Below, one piece after another: positions 26,985-35,512 of a stretch of DNA of 64,000 nt; position 1 is the stretch's first letter, and every line of letters begins with the position of its first letter. Origin of the DNA: Oceanicola sp. 22II-s10i (GTDB lineage: Bacteria > Pseudomonadota > Alphaproteobacteria > Rhodobacterales > Rhodobacteraceae). Below the pieces are notes generated by a model. The model ran no database searches and was not told where the DNA came from. It saw only the letters and a list, made by a program, of their open reading frames with translations. The stretch spans positions 1 to 64,000 of the forward strand of contig NZ_AQQU01000013.1 of NCBI RefSeq assembly GCF_002210105.1. Reading direction: 5' to 3'. Position numbers and translations under genes: made by a program.

Positions 26985-28217
26985 TCAGGACGTCCCGTCC
27001 CTTTTGTCGCGGGACCGGCGCAGAAGGCGTCCGATGACAAAGCTGGTGCGTGGCGCGTAGACGTAAGGTGTGCGCTCGTCGAGTGTCGGGCGGGCCCGCA
27101 TGCGGTAGAGGCCAAAGGCCAGCAATCCGACGTGACCTGCAGCAACCATCCAGAACAGGGCAGGGGGGCCGAAGGCCTCGATCAACTGCGACGCCGTCCA
27201 CGGCGCGGCAATGGCGCCGAGCGCATAGAAGAACAGCAAGGCGGCCGAAAGTTCCGCCCGTTCCTCGGAGCGTGCGAAGTCGTGGGCGTGCGCCGCGGCA
27301 ATGGAATAGACGGGGAAGGTGGTGAAACCGAACAGCGCCGCATTCACCATGACCGAGGCAAAGCCGCCGGAGGTGAAGATCGAGGCGATACAACTGACGA
27401 TCGCGGCGGCGGAGATGCCGATCAACACCATGCGCCGGTCGAACTTGTCCGCCAGCCAGCCCGCCGGATATTGCGCGACCGCGCCGCCGAGGATGTAGAC
27501 CGACAGGAAACCGGCGATTTCCTCTGCGGCAAGGCCCACGTCCTGCCCGTAGAGCGGTCCGATCATCCGGAAAGTGGCGCCCGAAAGTGCGGACACGATG
27601 ACGGCGGCCACCGCCAGCGGCGAACAGGCCCAGGCCAACATCGGCCGCAGGCGCGGAGCCGAGGGCATGGCCGGCTGGCGGCTGGTGGTCAGAGAGAGCG
27701 GGAACAGGGCGGCGCAGCACATCAGCGCCAGCAGGTTGTACGAGACATAGTCGGCCGGTTCCAGAAAGCCGATCAACGTCTGCGCCACCAGCGATCCGCC
27801 CATGTCGATGATCCGGTATATGCCCATGACCCGTCCGCGTGTGCGGTTGGTGAGCTTGGCCATCATCCAGCCCTCGATCACCGTGTAGCAACCCGCGATA
27901 CACAGGCCCGAGGCGATCCGCATCAGGGCCCAGGCGTAGGGGTCCAGGATCAGCATATGGGCCAGCAGCCCGATCGCGCCCGAGGCGGTGAAGGCCGCGA
28001 AGGCCCGCGAATGTCCGACCGAGCCCATCAGGCGTGGCGCCCACCAGCAGCCGATGAAGAACCCTACGAAATGGGCAGAGCCGAGCATCCCGATCTCAGA
28101 ACGGGAGAAACCGAGGGCGACACCCGACAGTGCGTCCAGTGGGCCGACCCCGCCGGAGGAGAGCTGTAGCAGGATGACCGAGAGAAAGAGGGCCGAGAAG
28201 GAAACCATCAAGCGCAT
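26985..28217 (-). CDS. MFS transporter, YcaD-like
   Basis: 410 aa with 12 predicted membrane helices. Typical features are GVGPLDALSGVALGFSRSEIGMLGSAHFVGFFIGCWWAPRLMGSVGH in the first half and ILGGAVAQYPAGWLADKFDRRMVL, the loop 8-9 MFS motif, in the second. This resembles the YcaD/TsgA-like group of unknown substrate. It follows imuA by 100 bases on the same strand and precedes the SDR by 72 bases, so all three may share transcripts. Confidence 0.85.
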   Translation of the reverse strand: MRLMVSFSALFLSVILLQLSSGGVGPLDALSGVALGFSRSEIGMLGSAHFVGFFIGCWWAPRLMGSVGHSRAFAAFTASGAIGLLAHMLILDPYAWALMRIASGLCIAGCYTVIEGWMMAKLTNRTRGRVMGIYRIIDMGGSLVAQTLIGFLEPADYVSYNLLALMCCAALFPLSLTTSRQPAMPSAPRLRPMLAWACSPLAVAAVIVSALSGATFRMIGPLYGQDVGLAAEEIAGFLSVYILGGAVAQYPAGWLADKFDRRMVLIGISAAAIVSCIASIFTSGGFASVMVNAALFGFTTFPVYSIAAAHAHDFARSEERAELSAALLFFYALGAIAAPWTASQLIEAFGPPALFWMVAAGHVGLLAFGLYRMRARPTLDERTPYVYAPRTSFVIGRLLRRSRDKRDGTS

Positions 28218-28316
28218 GAAGCATCTGTGCCGCCGTGACGCGCCGGGATCCAGTCCGGTCGCGACCCTTGGCGTCGGTATCCTGCGATTTCTCGCGGATG
28301 GCGCTCGGGGCGGAAC

Positions 28317-28946
28317 TCAGTCCGCGACCGAGGCGGACAGTTCCGGCCCTCCGCCACGCCACGCCACCGACCAGCGTTTCGGGGGATCGCTTCGCGCCCT
28401 GAGCCGGTCCAGCCGCCAGCCTGTCTGACCGGCCCCATGACGCGCGTCGAGCCGCCAGCGGCTTTCCACCCCGGGCGCGCCGCCATCGCCGGCGGTCAGG
28501 ATCAGCCCCAGCGGGGCGTAGCGTCGGCCCGTGGCTTCGGCACCCGTTTCGGCGGCCAGATGCATCCGCCGCACGGCGGTCAGCGTCGGCAGACCGGGCA
28601 GATCGGCGACCATCAGCGCGGCAGCGCCGGACCGCAGCACCTCCTCGGCGGTCCACAGAACGTCCTCGGCCCGCGGCGCGGTGACAAAGACAACATGGGC
28701 AGGCGGCAGGAACCGCGACATGCCATCGCCGTTCAGCCGTCCGGAGTCCCACGTGGGTGCGATCCAGATCAGTGGCCGCGCCGGGCCGGTCCCCGCACGG
28801 GCGGCGATCATCAGCGCCAGCGTCCACCGGGCGTTGCCGCAAAGTTCGTGCACCCGCGCCAGCCGCAACCCCGCGCCGGGGCCGAGGGAGAGCCCGGGGG
28901 CGGGCCGATGCGGGGCATTGCCCAGAAGAGTCGCGGCGTCTGGCAT
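28317..28946 (-). CDS. imuA: ImuA-family SOS mutagenesis protein
   Basis: 209 aa from an ATG at 28946. It resembles the RecA-fold-derived ImuA proteins: RVHELCGNARWTLALMIAARA near the N-terminus, PLIWIAPTWDSGRLNGDGM, a central AAALMVADLPGLPTLTAVRRMHLAAE and a basic C-terminus. ImuA normally works with ImuB and the DnaE2 polymerase in damage-induced mutagenesis. An SOS box, GTTC-N7-GTTC, lies 17 bases upstream. Unusually, imuB and dnaE2 do not follow; the next gene is an MFS transporter. An out-of-frame ATG 16 bases upstream arises from a small tandem duplication. Confidence 0.75.
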   Translation of the reverse strand: MPDAATLLGNAPHRPAPGLSLGPGAGLRLARVHELCGNARWTLALMIAARAGTGPARPLIWIAPTWDSGRLNGDGMSRFLPPAHVVFVTAPRAEDVLWTAEEVLRSGAAALMVADLPGLPTLTAVRRMHLAAETGAEATGRRYAPLGLILTAGDGGAPGVESRWRLDARHGAGQTGWRLDRLRARSDPPKRWSVAWRGGGPELSASVAD

Positions 28947-28962
28947 GTTTCGAGTCTGGCAT

Positions 28963-28977
28963 GTTCCATTTTTGTTC
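28963..28977. promoter_or_regulatory. LexA (SOS) box
   Basis: GTTC (28963-28966), seven bases, GTTC (28974-28977): an exact match to the alphaproteobacterial direct-repeat LexA site. It lies 17 bases from the imuA start and 71 bases from the divergent aldo/keto reductase start, so it may control both. Confidence 0.85.
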
Positions 28978-29048
28978 TCAAGAGCTGGCCGGCCGTTCAG
29001 CATTCCGAAACCAGAGGCGACTATGACAGGGGGCGGAGGCGGAAACAT

Positions 29049-30092
29049 ATGCAGACATCCCCGCTCGGACGGACCGGAACCAGCGTCAGCCGATACTGCC
29101 TCGGGTCGATGACATGGGGCGGGCCGACCCCGATGCGCGAGGCGCATCAGCAGATCGACATGGCGCTGGATCACGCCATCACCTTCCTCGACACGGCCGA
29201 GGTGTTCCCCGTCGCCCCCGTCCGCGCCGAAACCGTGGGCCGGACCGAACGCATCATCGGGCTCTGGTTCGAACGCAACGGGCGCCGGGGCGAAGTCACG
29301 CTGGCCACCAAGCAGGCGGGGCGGGGACTGGGCATGGTCCGTGGCGAAGCCGCGATCACCCCCGCGACGATCCGGGACGCACTGGAAGGATGCCTGCGGC
29401 GGCTGCGGACCGATTACATCGACCTTTACCAGTTCCACTGGCCGAACCGGGGTGCCTATCACAACCGACGCAACTGGGATTACGATCCTGCGGGCCAGAG
29501 CGCCGCCGCCGTCCGGCAGAACATGGCCGACTGCCTCGGCGCGTTGCAGGACGAGGTGCGGCGCGGAACGATACGGCATTTCGGCCTGACCCACGAATCC
29601 GCCTGGGGCATGGCGCAATGGCTGGCCCTCGCGGATGCCGGGGCCGGGCCGCGTCCGGTTACGGTGCAGAACGAATATTCGCTGCTGTGCCGGGCGTTCG
29701 ATACCGACCTTGCGGAACTGGCCGTCAACGAGGATCTGGGGCTGCTGGCCTTTGCGCCGCTGGCCTGGGGATTGCTGACCGGGAAATATCGTGACGGTCC
29801 GCTGCCCGCCGGTGCCCGCACCGCGGTGGTGCCCACCCTTGCGGGACGCCTGACCGACCGGGCCCGGAGCGCGGCCGACGCCTATGTCCGGCTGGCCGAA
29901 CGGGCGGGGCTCGATCCGATCGGCATGGCGCTTGCCTGGGTGGCCGGTCGGCCCTTCACCACGTCGGTCGTCTTCGGGGCGACCACGTCGGAACAGCTCG
30001 CCCATATCCTCGCCCAGACCGACCTGACCCTCACACCCGACGTACGGACCGCCATTGACGCGTTGCACCGGGACCACCCGATGCCGTTCTGA
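29049..30092 (+). CDS. Aldo/keto reductase, Tas-like, catalytic Tyr replaced by Phe
   Basis: 347 aa NADPH-dependent oxidoreductase of the TIM-barrel AKR superfamily, closest in layout to E. coli Tas (LGRTGTSVSRYCLGSMTWG, DTAEVFPVAP, QNEYSLLCRAF, LAFAPLAWGLLTGKY, VVFGATTSEQL). The tetrad normally comprises Asp, Tyr, Lys and His. Asp48, Lys88 and His130 are present, but the position normally holding Tyr (DTAEMYP in Tas) is Phe53, encoded TTC. Activity may therefore be altered. It is divergent from imuA, sharing a 102-base intergenic region with the LexA box. Confidence 0.85.
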   Translation: MQTSPLGRTGTSVSRYCLGSMTWGGPTPMREAHQQIDMALDHAITFLDTAEVFPVAPVRAETVGRTERIIGLWFERNGRRGEVTLATKQAGRGLGMVRGEAAITPATIRDALEGCLRRLRTDYIDLYQFHWPNRGAYHNRRNWDYDPAGQSAAAVRQNMADCLGALQDEVRRGTIRHFGLTHESAWGMAQWLALADAGAGPRPVTVQNEYSLLCRAFDTDLAELAVNEDLGLLAFAPLAWGLLTGKYRDGPLPAGARTAVVPTLAGRLTDRARSAADAYVRLAERAGLDPIGMALAWVAGRPFTTSVVFGATTSEQLAHILAQTDLTLTPDVRTAIDALHRDHPMPF

Positions 30093-30123
30093 CGCCACGC
30101 TGCCCGGAAATCGACGGCGCGCG

Positions 30124-30146
30124 TCGTTTTGTGACTTGCGAAACGA
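30124..30146. promoter_or_regulatory. Inverted repeat upstream of carnitine genes, candidate operator
   Basis: TCGTTT (30124-30129) and AAACGA (30141-30146) form a perfect 6-bp inverted repeat with an 11-base spacer, 60 bases before the BKACE start. The T-N11-A geometry is typical of LysR-type or other dimeric regulators. Confidence 0.4.
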
Positions 30147-30205
30147 GCGGGGCCTCCGTTCCATCGTGACCTGCAGGACCGCTGCCACGGTCCGGGGGAG
30201 ACACG

Positions 30206-31126
30206 ATGCCACTTGCCATGACCCGCGAGGTCTTTATCACCTGTGCCGTCACCGGCTCGGGCCAGACGCAGGACCGGTCGCCGCATGTCCCGCGGTCGCC
30301 GAAAGAGATCGCGGACAGCGCCATCGCCGCCGCCCGCGCCGGGGCCGCCGCCGTCCATATCCATGTCCGCGATCCCGAAAGCGGTGCGCCGTCGCGCGAT
30401 CCGAAGCTCTATCGCGAGGTCACGGACCGGGTTCGCGACGCCGATGTCGATGCGGTCTTGAACCTGACCGCGGGCATGGGGGGCGACCTGATCCTCGGCG
30501 GGACGGAGAATCCGCTGCCGCCGGGGCCGGGCACCGACATGATCGGCGCCGAGGAGCGGCTGGCGCATGTGGCCGAATGCCTTCCCGAGATCTGCACGCT
30601 CGACTGCGGCACGATGAATTTCGCCGAGAACGACTATGTCATGACTAACACGCCGGGCATGTTGCGGGCGATGGGGGCAATGATCCGCGACATGGGGGTC
30701 ACACCCGAGGTCGAATGTTTCGACACCGGCCATCTCTGGTTCGCACGGCAACTGGCCGAAGAGGGAATCCTGCGCGATCCCGCGCTGGTGCAGCTTTGCA
30801 TGGGGGTGCCGTGGGGCGCGCCCGATGACCTGCCGACGCTGCTATCGATGGTCGGAAACCTGCCCGCCGGATGGACCTTTTCGGCGTTTTCGCTGGGGCG
30901 CAACCAGATGCCCTATGTCGCCGCCGCCGTTCTGGCGGGCGGCCACGTTCGCGTGGGTCTGGAAGACAACCTCTGGCTCGACCGCGGTGTGCTGGCGACG
31001 AATGCCGACCTCGTCACCCGCGCGGTCGAGATCGTGGAGCGGATGGGCGCCCGTGTGATGACGGCGCAGGACATGCGCGATCGGCTGGGGCTGACCAAGC
31101 GCGCGCCTGTGGGGGCGGCCGCATGA
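30206..31126 (+). CDS. Beta-keto acid cleavage enzyme (3-dehydrocarnitine cleavage)
   Basis: 306 aa BKACE (DUF849) TIM-barrel protein. These zinc enzymes react a beta-keto acid with acetyl-CoA to give acetoacetate and a new acyl-CoA. The metal-binding pair is His51/His53 in VHIHVRDPESG. NLTAGMGGD, DCGTMNF, ECFDTGHL and VGLEDNLW are family motifs. Its stop overlaps the start of a carnitine dehydrogenase/thioesterase fusion by four bases. The predicted reaction is therefore 3-dehydrocarnitine plus acetyl-CoA to betainyl-CoA plus acetoacetate, the CdhC step of aerobic carnitine degradation. A GGGGGAGA ribosome binding site precedes the ATG. Confidence 0.9.
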   Translation: MPLAMTREVFITCAVTGSGQTQDRSPHVPRSPKEIADSAIAAARAGAAAVHIHVRDPESGAPSRDPKLYREVTDRVRDADVDAVLNLTAGMGGDLILGGTENPLPPGPGTDMIGAEERLAHVAECLPEICTLDCGTMNFAENDYVMTNTPGMLRAMGAMIRDMGVTPEVECFDTGHLWFARQLAEEGILRDPALVQLCMGVPWGAPDDLPTLLSMVGNLPAGWTFSAFSLGRNQMPYVAAAVLAGGHVRVGLEDNLWLDRGVLATNADLVTRAVEIVERMGARVMTAQDMRDRLGLTKRAPVGAAA

Positions 31127-32598
31127 CCCAGACGGCCGCGATCATCGGCGGCGGCGTCATCGGCGCCGGCTGGGCCGCACGGTTCCTGCTCAACGGCTGG
31201 AACGTTCGCGTCTTCGATCCCGAACCGGGGGCGGAAGAGCGCGTCGGCGCGATCATCGACCGCGCCCGGCTGGCGCTGCCCGGCCTTGGCGACGTGGCGC
31301 TGCCGCCCGAGGGCGAACTGACCTTCTGCAAGCTGATGTCCGAAACGGTCGCGGGCGCGGCCTGGATCCAGGAAAGCGTGCCCGAGCGGCTGGAGTTGAA
31401 GCAGACGATCTACCAGAAGCTTCAGGAACATGCCGAGGAGAGTGCGATTCTCGCGTCGTCCACCTCCGGCTTCACCCCCTCGGAACTGCAGGCCCATTCC
31501 AACAATCCCGGCCAGATCCTCGTCGCGCATCCGTTCAACCCGGTCTATCTCGTGCCGCTGGTCGAGGTCGTGCACAGCGGCAAGAACCACCCGGACATGA
31601 TTGACAACGCTCAGGAAATCCTGAGTAGCCTCGGGATGTATCCGCTGCGTGTCCGCAGCGAGATCCCGGCGCACATCGCGGATCGCCTGCTGGAGGCAGT
31701 CTGGCGCGAGGCGCTGTGGCTGGTGCGCGACGATGTGGCCACCACCAAGGAGATCGATGAGGCGATCCGCATGGGCTTCGGCCTGCGCTGGGCGCAGATG
31801 GGGCTGTTCGAGACCTACCGCATCGCGGGCGGTCCCGGCGGCATGGCGCAGTTCATGGCGCAGTTCGGCCCCGCGCTGAAATGGCCCTGGACCAAGCTGA
31901 TGGATGTGCCCGAGCTGACCGACGAGCTGATCCACAAGATCGCCGAGCAGTCGGACGACCAGTCCGGACATCTGAGCCTGGACGATCTGCAATCGGCGCG
32001 CGACCGGAACCTCGTCGGCATCATGCGGTCGCTGATGCGCGAGGGCTGGGGCGCGGGGGACATGCTGAATAAGGCGGACCGCGCGCGTGAGGCGGGGCGG
32101 GCGATGGCGCGGCAGCTGGCCGATATCGCGGACCTGTCGCAGCCCGTCCTGACCATGGATCGGGCGGTGCCGCTCGACTGGCTGGACTACAACGGCCACA
32201 TGACCGAGGGGAAGTATCTGCACGCTTTCGGCAATGCGACCGACCGGATCATGGAAATCATCGGCTGCGATCCCGAATATGTCGCGGCCGGCAAGAGTTT
32301 CTTTACCGTCGAGACCCATATTCGCCACATCGACGAGGTGAAGGCGGGCGCGCCGCTTCAGATTCGCAGTAGGCTGCTGGCGGGCGACGGCAAGCGGATG
32401 CGGATCTGGCACGAGATGACGTCGGGCGACCGTCTGCTGGCGACCGGGGAACACATGCTGCTGCATGTGGATCTCGAAACGCGGCGGGTGTGCGATGCGG
32501 AGCCTGCCGTCGCGGCGGCGATGCGGCAACTGGCCGAGGCGCAGGCGGCGCTGCCGGAGCCCGATGGCGCGGGGCGGGCGGTCGGTCAGCCTCGGTAA
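31123..32598 (+). CDS. lcdH: L-carnitine dehydrogenase / betainyl-CoA thioesterase fusion
   Basis: 491 aa. Residues 1-320 are a 3-hydroxyacyl-CoA-dehydrogenase-type NAD enzyme, with GGGVIGAGWAA at 9-19, VAHPFNPVYLVPLVEVV at 134-150 (catalytic His136) and PAHIADRLLEAVWREAL after it. Residues 345-475 form a hotdog thioesterase domain (LDWLDYNGHMTEGKYL). This fused form combines the two enzymes called CdhA and CdhB in Pseudomonas. Together with the upstream BKACE it converts L-carnitine to 3-dehydrocarnitine, then betainyl-CoA, then glycine betaine. The ATG at 31123 overlaps the BKACE stop. Assignment rests on domain order plus context. Confidence 0.92.
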   Translation: MTQTAAIIGGGVIGAGWAARFLLNGWNVRVFDPEPGAEERVGAIIDRARLALPGLGDVALPPEGELTFCKLMSETVAGAAWIQESVPERLELKQTIYQKLQEHAEESAILASSTSGFTPSELQAHSNNPGQILVAHPFNPVYLVPLVEVVHSGKNHPDMIDNAQEILSSLGMYPLRVRSEIPAHIADRLLEAVWREALWLVRDDVATTKEIDEAIRMGFGLRWAQMGLFETYRIAGGPGGMAQFMAQFGPALKWPWTKLMDVPELTDELIHKIAEQSDDQSGHLSLDDLQSARDRNLVGIMRSLMREGWGAGDMLNKADRAREAGRAMARQLADIADLSQPVLTMDRAVPLDWLDYNGHMTEGKYLHAFGNATDRIMEIIGCDPEYVAAGKSFFTVETHIRHIDEVKAGAPLQIRSRLLAGDGKRMRIWHEMTSGDRLLATGEHMLLHVDLETRRVCDAEPAVAAAMRQLAEAQAALPEPDGAGRAVGQPR

Positions 32599-32652
32599 AC
32601 GCAGCAGCGTGGCCTTGACGCGTGCGTTGCGCAAGGCCGGCGCAGCGCGGCC

Positions 32653-33510
32653 TCAGATCGTCCGCCGCAGACCGACGAGGTAGGCTGTGACCTCGCGGTC
32701 GGAGATCCGCGCCTCGCGCACCAGCTGGTCGAAGTGCTCGGTCAGCGCAGCGACCCGCGCGCTGTCGCGAAAGGCGATGTAATTGCGCCCGGCATAGAGC
32801 ACCGCCATCAGCGGGCCGAACACGGTGATCGGCGCGGAATACAGGCGGCGGGCGTCGAAAAAGAAGAGGCGCAGGCGCGGGAAGAGGTTCGTCGTCAGTT
32901 CGACAAGGCGGGTCAGTTGCGCCTCTCGGATCTCGGCCGGGATATTGCGGTAGTAGCCCTCGGCTCGGGCGAAACTTTCGATCTCGTGCATCGGCATCGC
33001 GATCTCGTAATCCGACCGCGCGCCGCGCATCCAGTCCAGACGGGCATTGGACGCGCGGATCGCCTGCACCGTGCTGCGCCCGAGATGGGGGGAATATTCC
33101 CATTGCAGCATCGCGTCGGTCTTGAGCATGTCGGGCAGGGCGGCTGGAACGTGGCGGATCTTGTAGCCCTCTGCCTCGCGGTGCCAGGCGAAAATCTGTT
33201 CGTCGACCAGCGCCCGCTCGGCCGCAGTCAGCGTCATCGAAGTCGCCAGCAGGTCCGCCGCCGTCTCGGGCCGGTCGGACAGCGACAGCAGCCAGTCCGC
33301 TGACACCCCGAGCGCCGTGGCGCATTCACCCACCACCTGCGCATTCGGCAGCCGCGCGCCGTCGCCCCCAAGAAGCTGCGAGACGGTGGAACGGTCGACC
33401 GCGATCCGCCGGGCGAGTTCGGCCTGCGACATGCCGGTTGAGGCGAGGGCCTGCGCCAGCCGGGCGCGGAACTGCGCGGCGCGGGTAAGCTTGTCGAGTT
33501 TCTTCGTCAT
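32653..33510 (-). CDS. XRE-family transcriptional regulator
   Basis: 285 aa. The N-terminal helix-turn-helix at about 18-75 reads MSQAELARRIAVDRSTVSQLLGG. A large C-terminal domain (about 95-285) is rich in aromatic residues (LFPRLRLFFFDARRLYSAPITVFGPLMAVLYAGRNYIAFRD) and probably binds a small molecule. It is convergent with the carnitine genes. Regulation of those genes or of the divergent desaturase is possible but not shown. Start is an ATG at 33510. Confidence 0.85.
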   Translation of the reverse strand: MTKKLDKLTRAAQFRARLAQALASTGMSQAELARRIAVDRSTVSQLLGGDGARLPNAQVVGECATALGVSADWLLSLSDRPETAADLLATSMTLTAAERALVDEQIFAWHREAEGYKIRHVPAALPDMLKTDAMLQWEYSPHLGRSTVQAIRASNARLDWMRGARSDYEIAMPMHEIESFARAEGYYRNIPAEIREAQLTRLVELTTNLFPRLRLFFFDARRLYSAPITVFGPLMAVLYAGRNYIAFRDSARVAALTEHFDQLVREARISDREVTAYLVGLRRTI

Positions 33511-33639
33511 GCGATGGATATTATCACCAAACGAAGGATTTGTGCACCATATCCCTGCTGCACCGCCGCATCCGGATTGCGTAACATTTCCATGACGCCC
33601 GGCGCAAAGATCGGGCGCAGGGTATGGGACCGATCCAAC

Positions 33640-34587
33640 ATGGCCGACAGCGTCAAGACGCAGTCATATATCTCTGTCTGGAAAGAGAAATTCTATCGCC
33701 GCCGCTTCGAGTGGCCAACGCTGGCACTGCTGGCGGCCTGTTACTTCGCCTGGGGGCTGGGCACCACATGGCTCGCCACGCTCTGGCTGCCTGCCGCCAT
33801 CGTGCTGACGGTTCTGGCCATAGCCCTGCATTCGTCGCTGAGCCACGAGATGATCCACGGGCATCCGTTCCGATCAAAATACCTGAACGAAGCGCTGGTC
33901 TTTCCCGCGCTGACCCTGCTGATCCCCTACCGCAGGTTCCGCGACACGCATCTGGACCACCACCAGGACGCGATCCTGACCGATCCCTATGACGATCCGG
34001 AGAGCAACTACCTCGACCCGGAGGTCTGGGCGACGCTCGGCCCGGTGCGGCGGGCGGTGCTGTCGTTCAACAACACGCTGGCGGGGCGGCTGCTGATTGG
34101 ACCGGCGGTCGGGCAGGTCGCCTTCATGGCGTCGGACTGGCGCGCGATCCGCAACCGCAAACCCGGCGTGCTGAGCGGCTGGCTTTGGCATCTGCCGGCG
34201 GTCGCAGTGGTCGCTGCATGGCTGGTATTCGTGGCGGACATGCCTGTCTGGGCCTACCTCGTCTCGGCCTACGCGGCATTGGCGGTGCTCAAGATCCGCA
34301 CCTTCCTCGAACATCAGGCGCACGAGCGCGCGCGGGGTCGAACGGTCATCATCGAGGACCGGGGAATCCTGGCTTTTCTGTTTCTGAACAACAACCTGCA
34401 CGTCGTTCATCACATGCATCCGCGGACACCCTGGTACAAGCTGCCCGAGCTCTACCGCGACAACCGCGACCGCTATCTCGCGCGGAACGACGGCTATCGC
34501 TACGCCTCCTACGCCGAGATTTTCCGCCGGCACCTGTTTCGTGCAAAGGACCCTGTGCCGCATCCTCTCTGGTCGCGCTCCAAATAA
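33640..34587 (+). CDS. Membrane fatty acid desaturase/hydroxylase family protein
   Basis: 315 aa di-iron membrane enzyme. The three histidine boxes are HEMIHGH (69-75), HLDHH (104-108) and HVVHHMH (near 270), all intact. Three to four hydrophobic hairpins lie between. It would desaturate or hydroxylate an acyl chain or similar lipid at the inner membrane. I chose the ATG at 33640; the in-frame ATG at 33592 is possible but adds a basic stretch without a better ribosome site. The next gene starts 18 bases after its stop, so the two may be co-transcribed. Confidence 0.85.
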   Translation: MADSVKTQSYISVWKEKFYRRRFEWPTLALLAACYFAWGLGTTWLATLWLPAAIVLTVLAIALHSSLSHEMIHGHPFRSKYLNEALVFPALTLLIPYRRFRDTHLDHHQDAILTDPYDDPESNYLDPEVWATLGPVRRAVLSFNNTLAGRLLIGPAVGQVAFMASDWRAIRNRKPGVLSGWLWHLPAVAVVAAWLVFVADMPVWAYLVSAYAALAVLKIRTFLEHQAHERARGRTVIIEDRGILAFLFLNNNLHVVHHMHPRTPWYKLPELYRDNRDRYLARNDGYRYASYAEIFRRHLFRAKDPVPHPLWSRSK

Positions 34588-34605
34588 AGGCGCATAGCCC
34601 GAGGG

Positions 34606-35508
34606 ATGGAAACCTGGGTCCTTTTCACCTTTGGCGCGGTGGTCTTCCAGACCCTGCGCTTCATGGTTCAGAAACAGCTGAGCACGTCTTCCCTCTCCGC
34701 GAGCGGGGCGACATTCGCGCGCTTCATCTACTCCGCGCCGCTGGTGCTGGCCGCCGTGCCTTTCCTGCTGAACATCTACGGGCTGGACTGGCCGCATTTC
34801 TCGCTGACGTTCTGGCTCTACGCATGGGTCGGCGGGATCACCCAGATCTTCGCCACCGTCTTTGTCCTGCTGATCTTTCGCAGCCGTCACTTCGCCGTCG
34901 GCGTGACCCTGAAGAAGACCGAGGTGCTGCTGACCGCCATCGTTTCCCTCGCCGTGCTGGGCGAGGGGGTGTCGTTGCCCGCGCTGGTCGCGATCATGGT
35001 GGGGCTGGCGGGGGTGCTGCTGCTGTCGGACCTGCCGGGCGGCGACGCGCCGCTCTGGCGGCGGATCGGCAACCGGGCGGCGGTGCTGGGGATCGGGTCG
35101 GGCGTGCTGTTCGCATTGTCCGGCGTCTGCTATCGCGGCGCGACGCTTGAGATCGCGGCGGACGAACCGCTGGTCCGGGCCGTCGTCACGCTGGCGGCGG
35201 TCGGTATGTCGCAACTGATCGGCATGGGCCTGTGGCTGCGGCTGCGCGAACCGGGCGAGATCGGGCGCGTGGTCGGCGCATGGCGGACGGCGGGGCTGGT
35301 CGGGCTGACCTCGCTCTTCGGCTCGGTCTGCTGGTTCACCGCCTTCACGTTGCAGAACGCGACCTACGTCTATGCCGTCGGGCAGAGCGAGGTGATCCTG
35401 AGCCTGATGGCGGGCTACCTGTTCTTCCGCGAACGGCTTTCGTCGCGCGAAATCGTCGGGATCGGCCTGATCACCGCATCCGTGCTGTCGCTGATCCTGC
35501 TGGTCTGA
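34606..35508 (+). CDS. DMT-family (EamA) transporter
   Basis: 300 aa with about ten membrane helices in two EamA-type halves (SLAVLGEGVSLPALVAIMVGLAGVLLL; VGQSEVILSLMAGYLFFRERLSSREIVGIGLITASVLSLILL). The paired Glu-containing helix ends are the usual drug/metabolite exporter signature. Substrate unknown. It follows the desaturase and is convergent with the Nudix gene, ending four bases before that gene's stop codon. Confidence 0.88.
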   Translation: METWVLFTFGAVVFQTLRFMVQKQLSTSSLSASGATFARFIYSAPLVLAAVPFLLNIYGLDWPHFSLTFWLYAWVGGITQIFATVFVLLIFRSRHFAVGVTLKKTEVLLTAIVSLAVLGEGVSLPALVAIMVGLAGVLLLSDLPGGDAPLWRRIGNRAAVLGIGSGVLFALSGVCYRGATLEIAADEPLVRAVVTLAAVGMSQLIGMGLWLRLREPGEIGRVVGAWRTAGLVGLTSLFGSVCWFTAFTLQNATYVYAVGQSEVILSLMAGYLFFRERLSSREIVGIGLITASVLSLILLV

Positions 35509-35512
35509 GCCG

